DNA from: Bradyrhizobium sp. CCGUVB4N
GTDB taxonomy: Bacteria; Pseudomonadota; Alphaproteobacteria; Rhizobiales; Xanthobacteraceae
Assembly (NCBI RefSeq): GCF_024199945.1
Contig: NZ_JANADP010000001.1
Span: forward strand, 1,488,001 to 1,552,000
Direction of reading: 5' to 3'
DNA: 64,000 nucleotides
Part shown: one piece after another, positions 1-9,619 of the stretch
How the letters are laid out: each line of letters opens with the position of its first letter
Position numbering within the stretch: position 1 is the stretch's first letter
The notes under the pieces: generated by a model
What the model was told of the DNA's origin: nothing
Seen by the model: the letters and a program-made list of their open reading frames with translations, nothing else
The model's database searches: none
Position numbers and translations under genes: made by a program

Positions 1-3000
1 TGACCTGGTCGGGGGCGAGCGGACGCAGGTTAGGCTTGTCATAAGGTGATCGCCCAATCAGCACGCCGCCACCGCTCAACATCCCGCTCTTGAGCGTCGG
101 CACATGAAGACGACCGTCTGCGGACGGGATCGCGATTGCGCCCAGACCATTGATATGTCCGGCGGTCACGGTGCGAAACAGCTCCTCAGATGTCAGCTTA
201 TGATCTTTCCGGCTCTCAAGCCAGCTCCTGGCCTTCTCGCGCACCTCATCCGCCACTTGCTCGCTACGGGGATAATGTTGCAGCGCCGAGACCGGCAGGA
301 CCGAATGCCTTGCCTCACCATATGCGAGCACCCGGTCAGGGCCTTCCTGTTGGCCGGTGCGACGCACAGCTGGCATAAGGTTGGCTAGCGAGGCCCTGAT
401 GAAGCCGCACCCATCATGCGGTCGCAACGCGATAGGGCCGTCTAGCCCCCTCAGCTTGAAGGGATGCTCCTCGTTGGTCGGGCGGTCCGGCAGCAATGCC
501 AATTTGAACGCGCCTTCAAGCGCGTAGTCATGCGGAGATAGATCCTTGATCGCGGGAGGCGCCGCAAAACCCCTGCGCTGAGTGTAATAATAGGCCTCCT
601 TGAAAGGGGCCCAGGCGCGAGACAGCTGCTCGAAGGCGGTGCCCGGTGCGGTTTCGGCATAGGGAATCGCCAGAAGCTTTCCCCCGGTAGGTTTTGCTGG
701 CTCACCTGGAGCACGGGCTGCCACCTGAGACACGGTCAGTCGCGGCGGCTTCAACTTGCTGCCGCCGAACAGGTCCATGCGGTATGGGACTCCGTTGACG
801 TTCACCGTACGCGCCAGCATGAACGCGCTCGGTGTTGCTGGCAGTTGCACCGCGACCACCGGAAGGACTCCGGAGGTCAGGCGATGAAAAATCGAATACC
901 GCATCTCCGGCTCCTTGGCCAGCGGCCGCCCCTGCATGTCCACTACAGGCAGCTGCATCAGTCCCGCGTCACCCTGCGGAGTTCTTGGCGCGTGGTCCAT
1001 GGATCGCAAGACCTGATGCACGTCGAAGACCGACGCAGGATGTTGCGCCTGGATCGCCGCCGCATCCTGCTCCATGAATAAGTCCAGCGCATCTACGGGA
1101 CTGTCGGCCTCGATCTGCGCAATCAGATTCCAGCTCATGCTGGAAAGATCGCCTTGAATCAGGTCGCGCGCCCCGGCCAAGATCTCTCTGGTCCCATCGT
1201 GCAGCTCTTCCTGCCTGATCCGTAACTCGGGCCTCTTGCCCTCGACATACGGTGACCTGAACAATCTCTCCAGGACTGCACGAGCCTTGAGCGTCTGATA
1301 GATCGATAAAGCGGGACAGCGGCTTGCAAGCGGCCCACGGATCCGCTCGGCATCGTTTGCGTTCAGATGCGCCTCGATCTTGTGCTCGACCACAGGTTGG
1401 ACGTCGTTGAGCAGGTTGAGGGCCTGCCTGCGGTGCCAGCGTAGCGGCCTCTGTGGGCTACGCGCCAGCGGCAGCAGAGCAGCACAGAGATTGCCCATGG
1501 TTTCCAGATCGTTCTTGGCCGAAAAGTCAGGGGCTTGACGCAATTCCGACAGCCGATTCAAGCCTGTCGGCGCGAGCAAACCGAGATCATCAACCAGCCG
1601 AGCCTTACCTAGCCCCTTGAAAATGGTTGTGATGTGCAGAACGTCTGCCTGTTCCAGACGATCATGATCATAGTACAGGTAGTGGGCGAGCTTGTGCAAC
1701 CGATCCTTCGGGAGAGCAGCCTCCGTAATCTCCCCACTGTCCTCTGTGCTCATGATCGTTCGCGACAGAGCATTGGCGAGCATACTCAGCTGAGGCGTGG
1801 TGAACACACCGAATCGCCACTCTCGAACGCCTAGGCCGCGCGCAATGTCCATCGTGGACTGCCGGCACGCCGCCTCTTCCGGCCATTTGGCGAACCCGTT
1901 CACCAAGGTCGCCACTACCTGTGGAGCGAAATCAGCGTGCTGGCGCCGACGGGCTTCCTCGGCGATCGCGGCCGCGGCTTTGCGGCAGTCCTCCTCGTCC
2001 GGCCACTTGCTGAAGCCGTTCACCAGACTCGCCAGTCCCTGTGGAGCAAAATCAGAGAGTTCGGCGCGGCGAAGTACCTCGCTCGCGATCGCGAACGTGG
2101 CGTCGCGAGAGGCCGACGCTTCCGGCCATTTGCTGAAACCGTTCACCAGGTTCGCTAGCCACTGCGGAGCAAAATCAGAGAGTTCGGCGCGGCGAAGTAC
2201 CTCGCTCGCGATCGCGAACGTGGCGTCGCGAGGGGCCGGCTCTTCCGGCCATTTGCTGAAACCGTTCACCAGATTAGCAAGCTCCTGGTGGGTAGAATCG
2301 CGGAGTCGGACATCGTGGCGAAGAACCTCGTTCGCTATCGCGACTGTGGCTTGCTGAAACGCCGCCTCATCTGGCCACTTGCTGAAGCCGTTCACCAGGT
2401 TCGCCAGCTCCTGCGAGGTAAAATCAGAAAACCAGATGTCGCGAGCAAGGACCTCCCGTGCGATTGCGACCGTGCCGCCCCGACACTCCGCCGCTTCCGG
2501 CCACTTGCTGAAACCGTTCACCAAATTAGCTAAGTGCTGGTGGCTAAAGTCAGAGAGCCACGCGCCGCGGCGACAAACCTCGTCGGCGATCGCGACTGTG
2601 GCTTGGCCAGAGGCCGCCATTTCCGGCCACTTGCTAAAACCGTTCACCAGGTTCGCTAGTCCCTGCGGCGTAAAGTCAGAGAGCTGGCGGCCGGGCACCT
2701 CCGCAGCGATTGCGACCGTAGCGTCGCGACAATCTGGAGTTTCCCGCCACTTGCTGAAACCGTTAACCAAATTAGACAGATGCTGATGGTCAAAGTCAGA
2801 AAGCGGGGCGCCGCGGCGGAGGATTTCATGCGCTATCGCGACGGCGGCTTGCTGAGACGCCGGCGCTTCTGGCCACTTGCTGAAACCGTTCACCAAGTTC
2901 GCCAGTTCATGTGCAGCAAAATCGGAGAGCTGGCGCCCGCGGATCTCCCCAGCGATTGCGACTGTCGCCTCGCGACAACCCGCTGCGTTCGGCCACTTGC

Positions 3001-5950
3001 TGAAGCCATTCACCAGATTAGTCAGGTGCTGGTGAGTAAAATCACGGAGCTGGGCGCCGCGGCGAAGGACCTCATGCGCGATCGCGTCGGCGGCTCGCTG
3101 ATTTCTTGCCCCTTCCGGCCACTTGCAGAAACCGTTCACCAGGTTCACCAAGTCCTGGTGATTAAAATCGGAGAGCCCGAACTCGCCGCGCGCGGCGCGA
3201 CGACGGACCTCACCGGCAATCGCTCCGGTGGTCTGGCGAGACCACTCGTTTTCTGGCCACTTAGTGAAGCCGTTTACCAGGTTTGCTAGGTCTTGCTGAC
3301 GGAATTCAGAGAGACGGGCACGGCGGTCACGACGGAGCACCTCACTGGCCATCGCGCCTGCTGCTTGACGCGATGGCGCCTCTTCCGGCCACTTGCTGAA
3401 CCCGTTCACCAATGTCGCCAGCGTCTGTGGAGTAAGATGAGACAACTGGTCGTCGCGGCGAAAGATCTCACTGGCGATTGCGAGCGCGGCGTCGCGACAG
3501 TCCGTCCCGTCCGGCCACTTGCTGAAACCATTCACCAGGTTCGTCAGATTTTGGTAATTAAAATCGGACAGTTGGCCGCGGCGGTCAATAACTTCGCCTG
3601 CGATCGCGATCGTGGCCTGGTGACAGTCTGCATCGTCCGGGCATTTGCTGAACCCGTTCACCAGGTTCGCCAGTTCCTGCGAAGTAAAATGAAAGAGCCC
3701 TTCCTCGTGGGCGCGGCGAGAGAGTTCTGTGGCGATGTTGGCTGTGGCTTGGCGACAGGGTGTCTCTTGCGGCCATTTGCTAAAACCGTTCACCAAATTC
3801 GCCAGCCCCTGGCGATCAAAGTCAGAGAGCCCTAACTCGCCGCGAACAGCGCGGCGAGCGACCTCACTGGCGATCGCAACACTCGCTCGGAGAGACGCCA
3901 CCTCTTCCGGCCACTTGCTGAACCCGTTCACCAATGACGCGAGCGCCTGCTGAGTAAGATGAGAGAGCTGGTCATCGCGGCGACAGATCTCGTTGGCGAT
4001 TGCCAGTGCGGCGTGGCGACAGTCCGCCCCGTCCGCCCACTTACTGAAGCCATTCACCAGATTCGTTAGATTCTGGTAAGTAAACTCAGACAGTTGGGCG
4101 CGGCGGCCAATAACCTCACTGGCGATCGCCACCGCGGCCTGGTGACAGTTCGCATCGTCCGGGCATTTGCTGAACCCATTCACTAGGTTCGCCAGCTCCT
4201 GCGGACTAAAATGAGAGAGCCCTTGCTCGGGGGCGCGGCGAGAGAGTTCTGTGGCGATGTTGGCTGTGGCTTGGCGACAGACCGCCTCTTCCGGCCATTT
4301 GCTGAAGCCGTTCACCAAGTTCGCCACGTCCTGGTGATTGAAATCAGAGAGCCCACACCCGCGGGCGGCGCGGCGAGCAACTTCACCGGCAATCGCTCCG
4401 GTGGCCTGGCGAGACGACGCCTCTTGCGGCCACTTGGTGAAGCCGTTCACCAGGTTCGCCAGTTCCTGCTGACTGAATTCAGAAAGCCGGGCGCGGTGGT
4501 CACGACGGAGAACCTCACCGGCTATCGCGCCTGCAGCTTGGCGAGAAGCCCTCTGTTCCGGCCATTTGCTGAAACCGTACACAAGGTTGGGCAGTTCCTG
4601 GTGAGTGAATTCAGAGAGCCGGGCACGGCGGTCGCGACGGAGGACCTCGTCCGCGATCCTGACTGCCGCTTGGCAAAAGGCCTCCTCTTCCGGGCATTTG
4701 CCGAAACCGTTCACGAGATTCGCCAAGTCCTGGTGATTAAAGGCAGAGAGGCCGAAGTCACTGGAAGCGCGGCGAAGGACCTCACTGGCGAGCGTGGCCA
4801 TAGCATCGCGGCAATCGGCTGCATGCGGCCACTTGCTGAAACCGTTTACGAGGTTCGCTAAGTTCTGCTGATCAAAATCCGAGAGCCGAAAACGGCGGTC
4901 GGCGCGACGACGGACCTCACGGGCGACGGCTTCCGTGCCCTCACGAGTTTCCTCCCGTTGCGCCCACTTGCTGAAACCGTTCACCAGCAACGACAGACCT
5001 TGACTATTCAGCGGCCCAAGTGCCCCGTCTTCGTCGCGACAAAATTCGGCGATTCTGATCGTTCCATTGCGGCATGTCCTCGATTGCGGATGCCGACCAA
5101 ATGATGCAGCCAAAAGCGAAAGAGTTTTTGGCTCGACTTCGTATAACAACGCACCATGACACTGCGACACGCGAGCCGCCATCGCCTTGCAAGCCCCGAC
5201 ACCTTCCTGACCTCCGACCTCGCGACTCACCACGTTGCATACCGTCGCGTAGCCCCACGATTTACCCCGGCGGATATCGTCCTCGAAGCGAGGGACAAAT
5301 TGACTTCTGAAGTGGGCGGCGGCCTTTCGTACGAATGTCGCATAAATCTCGCCGCCAGCCCTTTGCAGCTGTTTGTCATGGCTAACCACGGCACATGAGA
5401 ATCCAACGATGTCACGGGCGTAATAAATCGTGTCTAGAGCTGCATTGGATTGTTGTTCTGAGATTGCACTTTGCGTGCTCTGCGTGGCGACGTCATCCGT
5501 GCGCCGCCTTTTGGGTTCGCGCTCCAGGCCGGATACGGATTGCCTGCGCGAGGAGGAGGCAATCTGTTGTGAATTTCTGGACTGATCGGCACTTCGGCTC
5601 TCGGCGCCGGAACGCGACGGACCTTCTCGCCAATCTGGCGCGACGCGATACGGCAAATAGCGAGAACTTGGATGGTCGTCCCGCAGATGGTCGTCACGCG
5701 CATCAACGGTGCGGTCGGCCCATGCGCCGCATCGGACATTGCTACGTCGGACATTGCTAGCCGAAGGCGGCCTTTGAGCGGATGGCGCTTGAGCGGGTGG
5801 CGCTCCCAAATTTCGATTTTCGGTGCGCAAGCCTTGCACGACAGAACTGAACGTCGGGCCATCGCTTTCGCCGCCAACATCTGACGCTGCACTGGTCCAG
5901 TGCGCTTCTTGTTCACTGGATGCATTCCCAGGTCGGTCAACTCGAGTCAA
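1..5950 (-). CDS. SKWP-repeat type III effector (XopAD/RipS type), 3' end off window
   Basis: Giant uninterrupted reading frame of at least 1,983 codons that leaves the window at its left edge. Sampled codons at 4984, 5182 and 196 are all in frame with the start. The Ser/Thr-rich N-terminal part is followed by a helical region and about 25 tandem repeats of 40-45 residues (about 1.85-5.0 kb), each with an NGFSKWP-like core as in Ralstonia SKWP (RipS) and Xanthomonas XopAD effectors. The post-repeat region (1-1.8 kb) aligns residue by residue with the plus-strand paralogue starting at 57678. I chose the TTG start at 5950 because GGGAGG lies 7 nt upstream, an in-frame TGA lies just beyond, and the predicted N-terminus aligns with the paralogue. 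The first in-frame ATG I noticed (about 5182) is far inside the homologous region. The role in plant cells is unknown for the family. No Sec signal is seen. Confidence 0.85.
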   Translation of the reverse strand, partial: MTRVDRPGNASSEQEAHWTSAASDVGGESDGPTFSSVVQGLRTENRNLGAPPAQAPSAQRPPSASNVRRSNVRCGAWADRTVDARDDHLRDDHPSSRYLPYRVAPDWREGPSRSGAESRSADQSRNSQQIASSSRRQSVSGLEREPKRRRTDDVATQSTQSAISEQQSNAALDTIYYARDIVGFSCAVVSHDKQLQRAGGEIYATFVRKAAAHFRSQFVPRFEDDIRRGKSWGYATVCNVVSREVGGQEGVGACKAMAARVSQCHGALLYEVEPKTLSLLAASFGRHPQSRTCRNGTIRIAEFCRDEDGALGPLNSQGLSLLVNGFSKWAQREETREGTEAVAREVRRRADRRFRLSDFDQQNLANLVNGFSKWPHAADCRDAMATLASEVLRRASSDFGLSAFNHQDLANLVNGFGKCPEEEAFCQAAVRIADEVLRRDRRARLSEFTHQELPNLVYGFSKWPEQRASRQAAGAIAGEVLRRDHRARLSEFSQQELANLVNGFTKWPQEASSRQATGAIAGEVARRAARGCGLSDFNHQDVANLVNGFSKWPEEAVCRQATANIATELSRRAPEQGLSHFSPQELANLVNGFSKCPDDANCHQAAVAIASEVIGRRAQLSEFTYQNLTNLVNGFSKWADGADCRHAALAIANEICRRDDQLSHLTQQALASLVNGFSKWPEEVASLRASVAIASEVARRAVRGELGLSDFDRQGLANLVNGFSKWPQETPCRQATANIATELSRRAHEEGLFHFTSQELANLVNGFSKCPDDADCHQATIAIAGEVIDRRGQLSDFNYQNLTNLVNGFSKWPDGTDCRDAALAIASEIFRRDDQLSHLTPQTLATLVNGFSKWPEEAPSRQAAGAMASEVLRRDRRARLSEFRQQDLANLVNGFTKWPENEWSRQTTGAIAGEVRRRAARGEFGLSDFNHQDLVNLVNGFCKWPEGARNQRAADAIAHEVLRRGAQLRDFTHQHLTNLVNGFSKWPNAAGCREATVAIAGEIRGRQLSDFAAHELANLVNGFSKWPEAPASQQAAVAIAHEILRRGAPLSDFDHQHLSNLVNGFSKWRETPDCRDATVAIAAEVPGRQLSDFTPQGLANLVNGFSKWPEMAASGQATVAIADEVCRRGAWLSDFSHQHLANLVNGFSKWPEAAECRGGTVAIAREVLARDIWFSDFTSQELANLVNGFSKWPDEAAFQQATVAIANEVLRHDVRLRDSTHQELANLVNGFSKWPEEPAPRDATFAIASEVLRRAELSDFAPQWLANLVNGFSKWPEASASRDATFAIASEVLRRAELSDFAPQGLASLVNGFSKWPDEEDCRKAAAAIAEEARRRQHADFAPQVVATLVNGFAKWPEEAACRQSTMDIARGLGVREWRFGVFTTPQLSMLANALSRTIMSTEDSGEITEAALPKDRLHKLAHYLYYDHDRLEQADVLHITTIFKGLGKARLVDDLGLLAPTGLNRLSELRQAPDFSAKNDLETMGNLCAALLPLARSPQRPLRWHRRQALNLLNDVQPVVEHKIEAHLNANDAERIRGPLASRCPALSIYQTLKARAVLERLFRSPYVEGKRPELRIRQEELHDGTREILAGARDLIQGDLSSMSWNLIAQIEADSPVDALDLFMEQDAAAIQAQHPASVFDVHQVLRSMDHAPRTPQGDAGLMQLPVVDMQGRPLAKEPEMRYSIFHRLTSGVLPVVAVQLPATPSAFMLARTVNVNGVPYRMDLFGGSKLKPPRLTVSQVAARAPGEPAKPTGGKLLAIPYAETAPGTAFEQLSRAWAPFKEAYYYTQRRGFAAPPAIKDLSPHDYALEGAFKLALLPDRPTNEEHPFKLRGLDGPIALRPHDGCGFIRASLANLMPAVRRTGQQEGPDRVLAYGEARHSVLPVSALQHYPRSEQVADEVREKARSWLESRKDHKLTSEELFRTVTAGHINGLGAIAIPSADGRLHVPTLKSGMLSGGGVLIGRSPYDKPNLRPLAPDQV
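1840..5000 (-). repeat. Tandem SKWP-coding repeats, about 25 units with higher-order duplication
   Basis: Units of about 120-140 bp recur with the plus-strand core ttgctgaaaccgttcacca. Two neighbouring units (about 2047-2110 and 2170-2235) are nearly identical over about 60 bp. A block of about four units at 3430-3760 recurs with a 520-bp offset at 3950-4280, sharing unit-specific sequences. Both indicate unequal recombination within the gene. The repeats should fold as alpha-helical solenoid units. Confidence 0.85.
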
Positions 5951-5955
5951 AATTC

Positions 5956-6510
5956 GCCCTCCCGACAAGCGAGAATTGGCCGATCAGAAAGTTTGGCGCA
6001 CACGCGGTCCAGCCGCGACAGCCTCAACGATTTTGTTTCGACAGCCGATCAGAAAGGAGCCTTTTACGCTGCGCCGACGAGACGTGGCTCGCCACACCCG
6101 AAAAGCGCAGACCATTTCTGCACAATTGATCGAAGTGTAGCATCGAAGATATCCACTTCAACTGACGTGAACCTGACCTGCGCACAGCCGGCAATCCGGA
6201 GTGGTGTTGCATTCGCCCAACTAAAGCCACTCGTCCGGAAGCCACTCGTCCGGGAGTTGCGAAGGCAAGATCGAGACAGGTGTGGCGCGGTGATCTTGGC
6301 TTTTCCCCTCCGCGACGTTGATGCGAGTAGGAACGGCGGTCCAAGTAGCTAATCGAGCAAGAGCTGGTCGAGTGCCAAGCGCGTAGATTGGTGTTCTCGA
6401 AGAACTTCGTCGGCACGGCTTCTTCGCCGGGTGCCAAAGGCTCTCGATGAGCAGCTCGCGTCGGAGACTGGCCGGCCGTTCCATCCGTCGTCCGCCCGCG
6501 AATATCCTAC
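5956..6510. other. Upstream region of the left SKWP gene, no gene seen
   Basis: Apart from the candidate regulatory site I see no coding sequence. A short direct duplication, agccactcgtccgg(g/a), occurs near 6225-6255. The far end merges with the IS4 remnant. Confidence 0.4.
6025..6055 (-). promoter_or_regulatory. Degenerate tts box candidate for the left SKWP gene
   Basis: On the minus strand GATCGGCTGTCGAAAC resembles the tts core GTCAGCTTTTCGAAAGC but is one base shorter and has mismatches. It lies about 85 nt upstream of the TTG start at 5950. The flanking TTTCTGATCGGC occurs a second time nearby. Weak evidence. Confidence 0.3.
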
Positions 6511-6519
6511 TGGCACCTA

Positions 6520-7796
6520 TCGACAGCGCTTCGCGTGCCTCCGGCCGCGTCGTGAATCGAGGACGGGTCTCGGCTTGGACCATCTGATGTCCGCACCAGC
6601 TCCGCCATCGACGTCGCGTTGGTGGCCGAGCCAAATACAAGCTGGAGTGGCAGGTCGCCGCAGACGCTCAGCAGTTCGCAATTTCGACTCCTCCGCCTTG
6701 CAGCCCGATTTGAGGATCTTATAGATGACTTCGATCTTCCACCTCAACGCGTATCATCCGAGTGTCTCAATAGCGTCCTTGCGCGATTGGATCGGGAGAT
6801 CAGTGAGGAGCTTCCAGTCGATCTTCTATCGCCGCTTCGGCGTTCCCCGCTCTTGAGCATGGATCACGGTTAGAGTGAGTGCGGGATATTTCTTCTGCTT
6901 GCCGACCGGCGGCAGAATTCGAAGCTTGCGGAAACGAATTTCGAGAAGCGCTTCATCCGGATCGCCTTTGTCGTCCTTGACTTTGATCCGATGTAGGCCT
7001 TTGACCGTAACCTCGTCCATTTCGTCGGCAATTGTATGATTGCCGTCTCCGGCAAGCCGATCAACACAGGTTCGCACCAGGAAATGCGTTCCAACCTCCT
7101 CGGCGAGGAAAAACAGTTCATAGATGTCGCTCTCGCGATCACCGATATGAACGCATCGTCCAGGGACCGCGAGAAGGTCGGTCGATTACCGTAAATTCTC
7201 CAGCCAGCGGATGCTCTCCTTCTGCTCGGTCGGAACAAGTGTCGGATTGATCTTTCGCTTCAGCGCCGTCGTCCCCTTGAACTTCTTGCGTGTCCAGAAC
7301 TTGATTGCCGTCAGTCGAGATGGAGCCCCTCGGTCGTCCAGGTGAGGCTCGAGTGCATCAGGATGCCGCACTGTGTACGCACCGCTGTAGGACCTCCTCC
7401 GTGTGTTCCAAGGCTGGTCAAGCCCCTAGAGCCAATCAGTTCCGGTCTGTCGCGCTTGAAGCTGAATTCCGTCGTGTCATGGAGCACGAGGATCGGCCCC
7501 TCCGTCGTCGTCACGCGACCGCGCGTCGCCTCGAAATGACCGCAAAGAATATCCGCCTCGTTGGACAAGAAGCGATAGGCGGTCTTGGTGTTGGCCCAAT
7601 CCTGACAAGCCAGCAGGATGCTTTGACCCATGTCGCTCCCGATTTGTGCGAGCAGTTTGCCGAACCGGCGGTCAAGCGACTCATCCTTAAAGTCACATCC
7701 CGCAACTTCCCGTTCAACCAACGTCTTGATACCGGTCCTCGATCGCGGAGCACGCGCCTTCGCGCGCTCCTTCAATACCAAGCCGATCGGGCACAC
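6520..7796 (-). pseudogene. IS4-family transposase remnant
   Basis: Homology is spread over several frames on the minus strand. 7311-7796 encodes the N-terminal part with LACQDWANTKTAYRFLSN and ILVLHDTTEFSF, typical of the Tn5/IS4 DDE transposase fold. 7186-7300 and 6826-7077 carry middle pieces in other frames. 6690-6747 holds a C-terminal motif, RWKIEVIYKILKSGCK, resembling the YREK region. Several frameshifts make it inactive. Confidence 0.8.
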
Positions 7797-7919
7797 CGCG
7801 CCTCCGAATCAGGTGCTCAATAAGGAATCACGACAGATTCTGCCGATTCAAGAATTTGTCCCGGGAGCGCCGTCTAAATCGGCGGTCAACTGTGGGTCAT
7901 TGAAAGGTCTCTTTGCCGC

Positions 7920-8160
7920 TTACCAATATGCCGATATGGCGGACGAAACGGTGCCGACGTTGGCGACGAAGCGCCTGAGCCCACATACGGTTCGGCACAT
8001 AACGGCCGTGCACCTGCTGCGCGCCGGCGTCGGCGTCAACACGATCCACGCTTGGCGGGGCACGCGTCATTGGACACCACGCAGATCTATGCTGAAGTCG
8101 ACCTGGAGATGAATGCAGAGGCGTTGGCCAGGGTCGATATCAGCAGCCTGAGGCCGCCGC
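7920..8160 (+). pseudogene. Tyrosine recombinase (integrase) C-terminal fragment
   Basis: The frame reads KRLSPHTVRHITAVHLLRAG then VNTIHAW, the box II HxxR region of tyrosine recombinases. After a frameshift near 8060 the sequence continues as TTQIYAEVDLEMNAEALA, which supplies the catalytic Tyr. Only the C-terminal catalytic part is present and it is split, so it is inactive. Confidence 0.75.
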
Positions 8161-8805
8161 CTCGGCAACCCTCTCTCCCGTCATTGATGGTATTCCTGAA
8201 GGCCCTATAGGCCGAAAGGTCACATTCTTATGTTGCGGAGCGAGCCGAGGAGGTTGACGAAATCCTTTGCTCGCTCGACCATTGCCGGAATGGCGACGGC
8301 ATCGCGGCGATCCGTGGAGATTTATTCGCGAAGAGAACTTGAGACGCGCCGAAGTCGATCAGTCGCCGGATGATCGCCTCCTCAAAGCCGCCGAAGCCCT
8401 CGCATGGCGTGAGGAGGACGATGAGATCGCCGCAACGATGCTTGGTCGCCGCTGCTCAACGCGGCCGCCGTACTTGCGTGGCGAAGGACGACACCAGTAA
8501 GAAAATGCCATAACGGCTTTTCTGCCGTCATCAACGGCAAGGATGCTACCTGCGACGCTTTCGATGTGGCCGCCGCCAAATCAATCGCATGGCCCGCGGC
8601 GAGCTGTCCCAGTTTTTCGGCAAGAAGGTCATCCTCGACCGCAAGGGCGGCTCAATCCCTTCGCGGGAGGATTTCTGGATAGGTGCTCCCCTAATCTCGA
8701 CGCTCACGCATTTGGACGGCTTGGCCTAATTATCTGATCGAGCGCCTGACGATGTCTGCTTCCCTTTCCGCACCCCAGGCAGGCTCACCGTTTAGAAAAG
8801 GATAG
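8161..8805. other. Degenerate intergenic stretch
   Basis: Short open frames such as 8267-8500 and 8543-8737 show no recognisable family. A piece near 8590-8680 reads RGELSQFFGKKVILDRKGG, which looks like genuine but unidentified protein sequence, now truncated. Confidence 0.35.
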
Positions 8806-8808
8806 ATT

Positions 8809-8827
8809 ATCGTAATTTAGCTACGAT
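8809..8827. promoter_or_regulatory. Inverted repeat, probable AbiEi operator 1
   Basis: Palindrome with arms ATCGTA and TACGAT around a 7-nt centre, about 55 nt upstream of the abiEi start. AbiEi antitoxins are known to repress their own operon by binding inverted repeats, so this is a plausible operator. Confidence 0.55.
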
Positions 8828-8874
8828 CCACGACTCGAATCTAAACTTGCCGATTTTTGGAATTGTTCCTAATA

Positions 8875-8891
8875 TCGTAGTATGGCTACGA
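8875..8891. promoter_or_regulatory. Inverted repeat over abiEi start codon, probable operator 2
   Basis: TCGTA and TACGA arms flank the ATG at 8882. Arm sequence and spacing match the repeat at 8809-8827, making a two-site operator around the promoter and start likely. Confidence 0.5.
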
Positions 8892-9619
8892 CTCAAAGAG
8901 ATAAGCTAAACCGGCTCTATTCCCATCTGGCACCGGGGACGCCGCTGATCTCCGAGGACCTCGCCGCACTTGGAATATCGGCGGATCTGGCCGTCCATTA
9001 TGTCCGGGCGGGCTGGTTGGAGCGGCTGGCGCGTGGAGTCTATTGCCGCCCCAACGATCCGCCAGCATTGCATCCGAGCCTGGCGTTGCTGCAGCGAAGC
9101 TTTGAAGGCCTGCATGTCGGCGGCAAGTCTGCGCTTGACTGGCACGGCATCCGCCACTACGTGGCCCAGCAACCCGTCCTTCATCTCTATGGCTGGAAGG
9201 CGGGGCGTCTCCCCGAGTGGTTCATCCAGCGCTTTCCAGCCGAGTATCACCGCAAGCGGCTGTTCGAGGAGCGCCCCGACGCGCTCCTGCAGGTCCGGCC
9301 CTTCGAGAACCGCAAAGGCGCACCATTCGTCTCGGCACCGGAGCGCGCACTACTGGAGGTTCTGAGCGAAGTTGGCGTTCGTCAGCCGCTGCAAGAAGCG
9401 CGCGAACTGGTCGAGAGCAGCTACAGCTTGCGCGCCGACGTGCTCGGCGACCTGCTCAAGAGATGCGCCAGCGTCAAGACCGTGCGCCTCTGCCTGCAGC
9501 TCGGACACGAGCTTTCCCTGCCGTGGATGGGTAAGCTCGATCCATCCCAGTTGCCTAAGGGCAGCGATCGGCGATGGGTGTCGCGCTCGGCTGACGGGCT
9601 TCTGGTGCTCAAGCCATGA
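8882..9619 (+). CDS. abiEi: AbiEi-type antitoxin and autorepressor
   Basis: 245 aa. The N-terminal winged-helix part (residues 1-80) includes a GISADLAVHYVRAGWLERLA recognition segment, followed by the AbiEi antitoxin C-terminal domain (PERALLEVLSEVG at about 155-170). It is the antitoxin of a type IV toxin-antitoxin pair that counters the nucleotidyltransferase encoded next and represses the operon through inverted repeats. Its stop overlaps the next start by 4 nt (ATGA), indicating translational coupling. Two inverted repeats with matching arms lie at the promoter and start. It appears intact. Confidence 0.85.
   Translation: MATTQRDKLNRLYSHLAPGTPLISEDLAALGISADLAVHYVRAGWLERLARGVYCRPNDPPALHPSLALLQRSFEGLHVGGKSALDWHGIRHYVAQQPVLHLYGWKAGRLPEWFIQRFPAEYHRKRLFEERPDALLQVRPFENRKGAPFVSAPERALLEVLSEVGVRQPLQEARELVESSYSLRADVLGDLLKRCASVKTVRLCLQLGHELSLPWMGKLDPSQLPKGSDRRWVSRSADGLLVLKP

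Noticed and set aside
187..205. TGTCAGCTTATGATC as tts box
   Set aside because: It lies inside the coding region of the SKWP gene in the conserved TSEELFRT segment and has only the first half of the motif.
1797..4861. Several plus-strand frames with repeated LLKPFTRFAS-like sequence
   Set aside because: They are antisense shadows of the SKWP repeats; the minus-strand frame is continuous over 5.9 kb and homologous to known effectors.
1840..5000. CRISPR-like periodicity
   Set aside because: Period is 120-140 bp, there are no unique spacers between short identical repeats, and the repeats are protein-coding.
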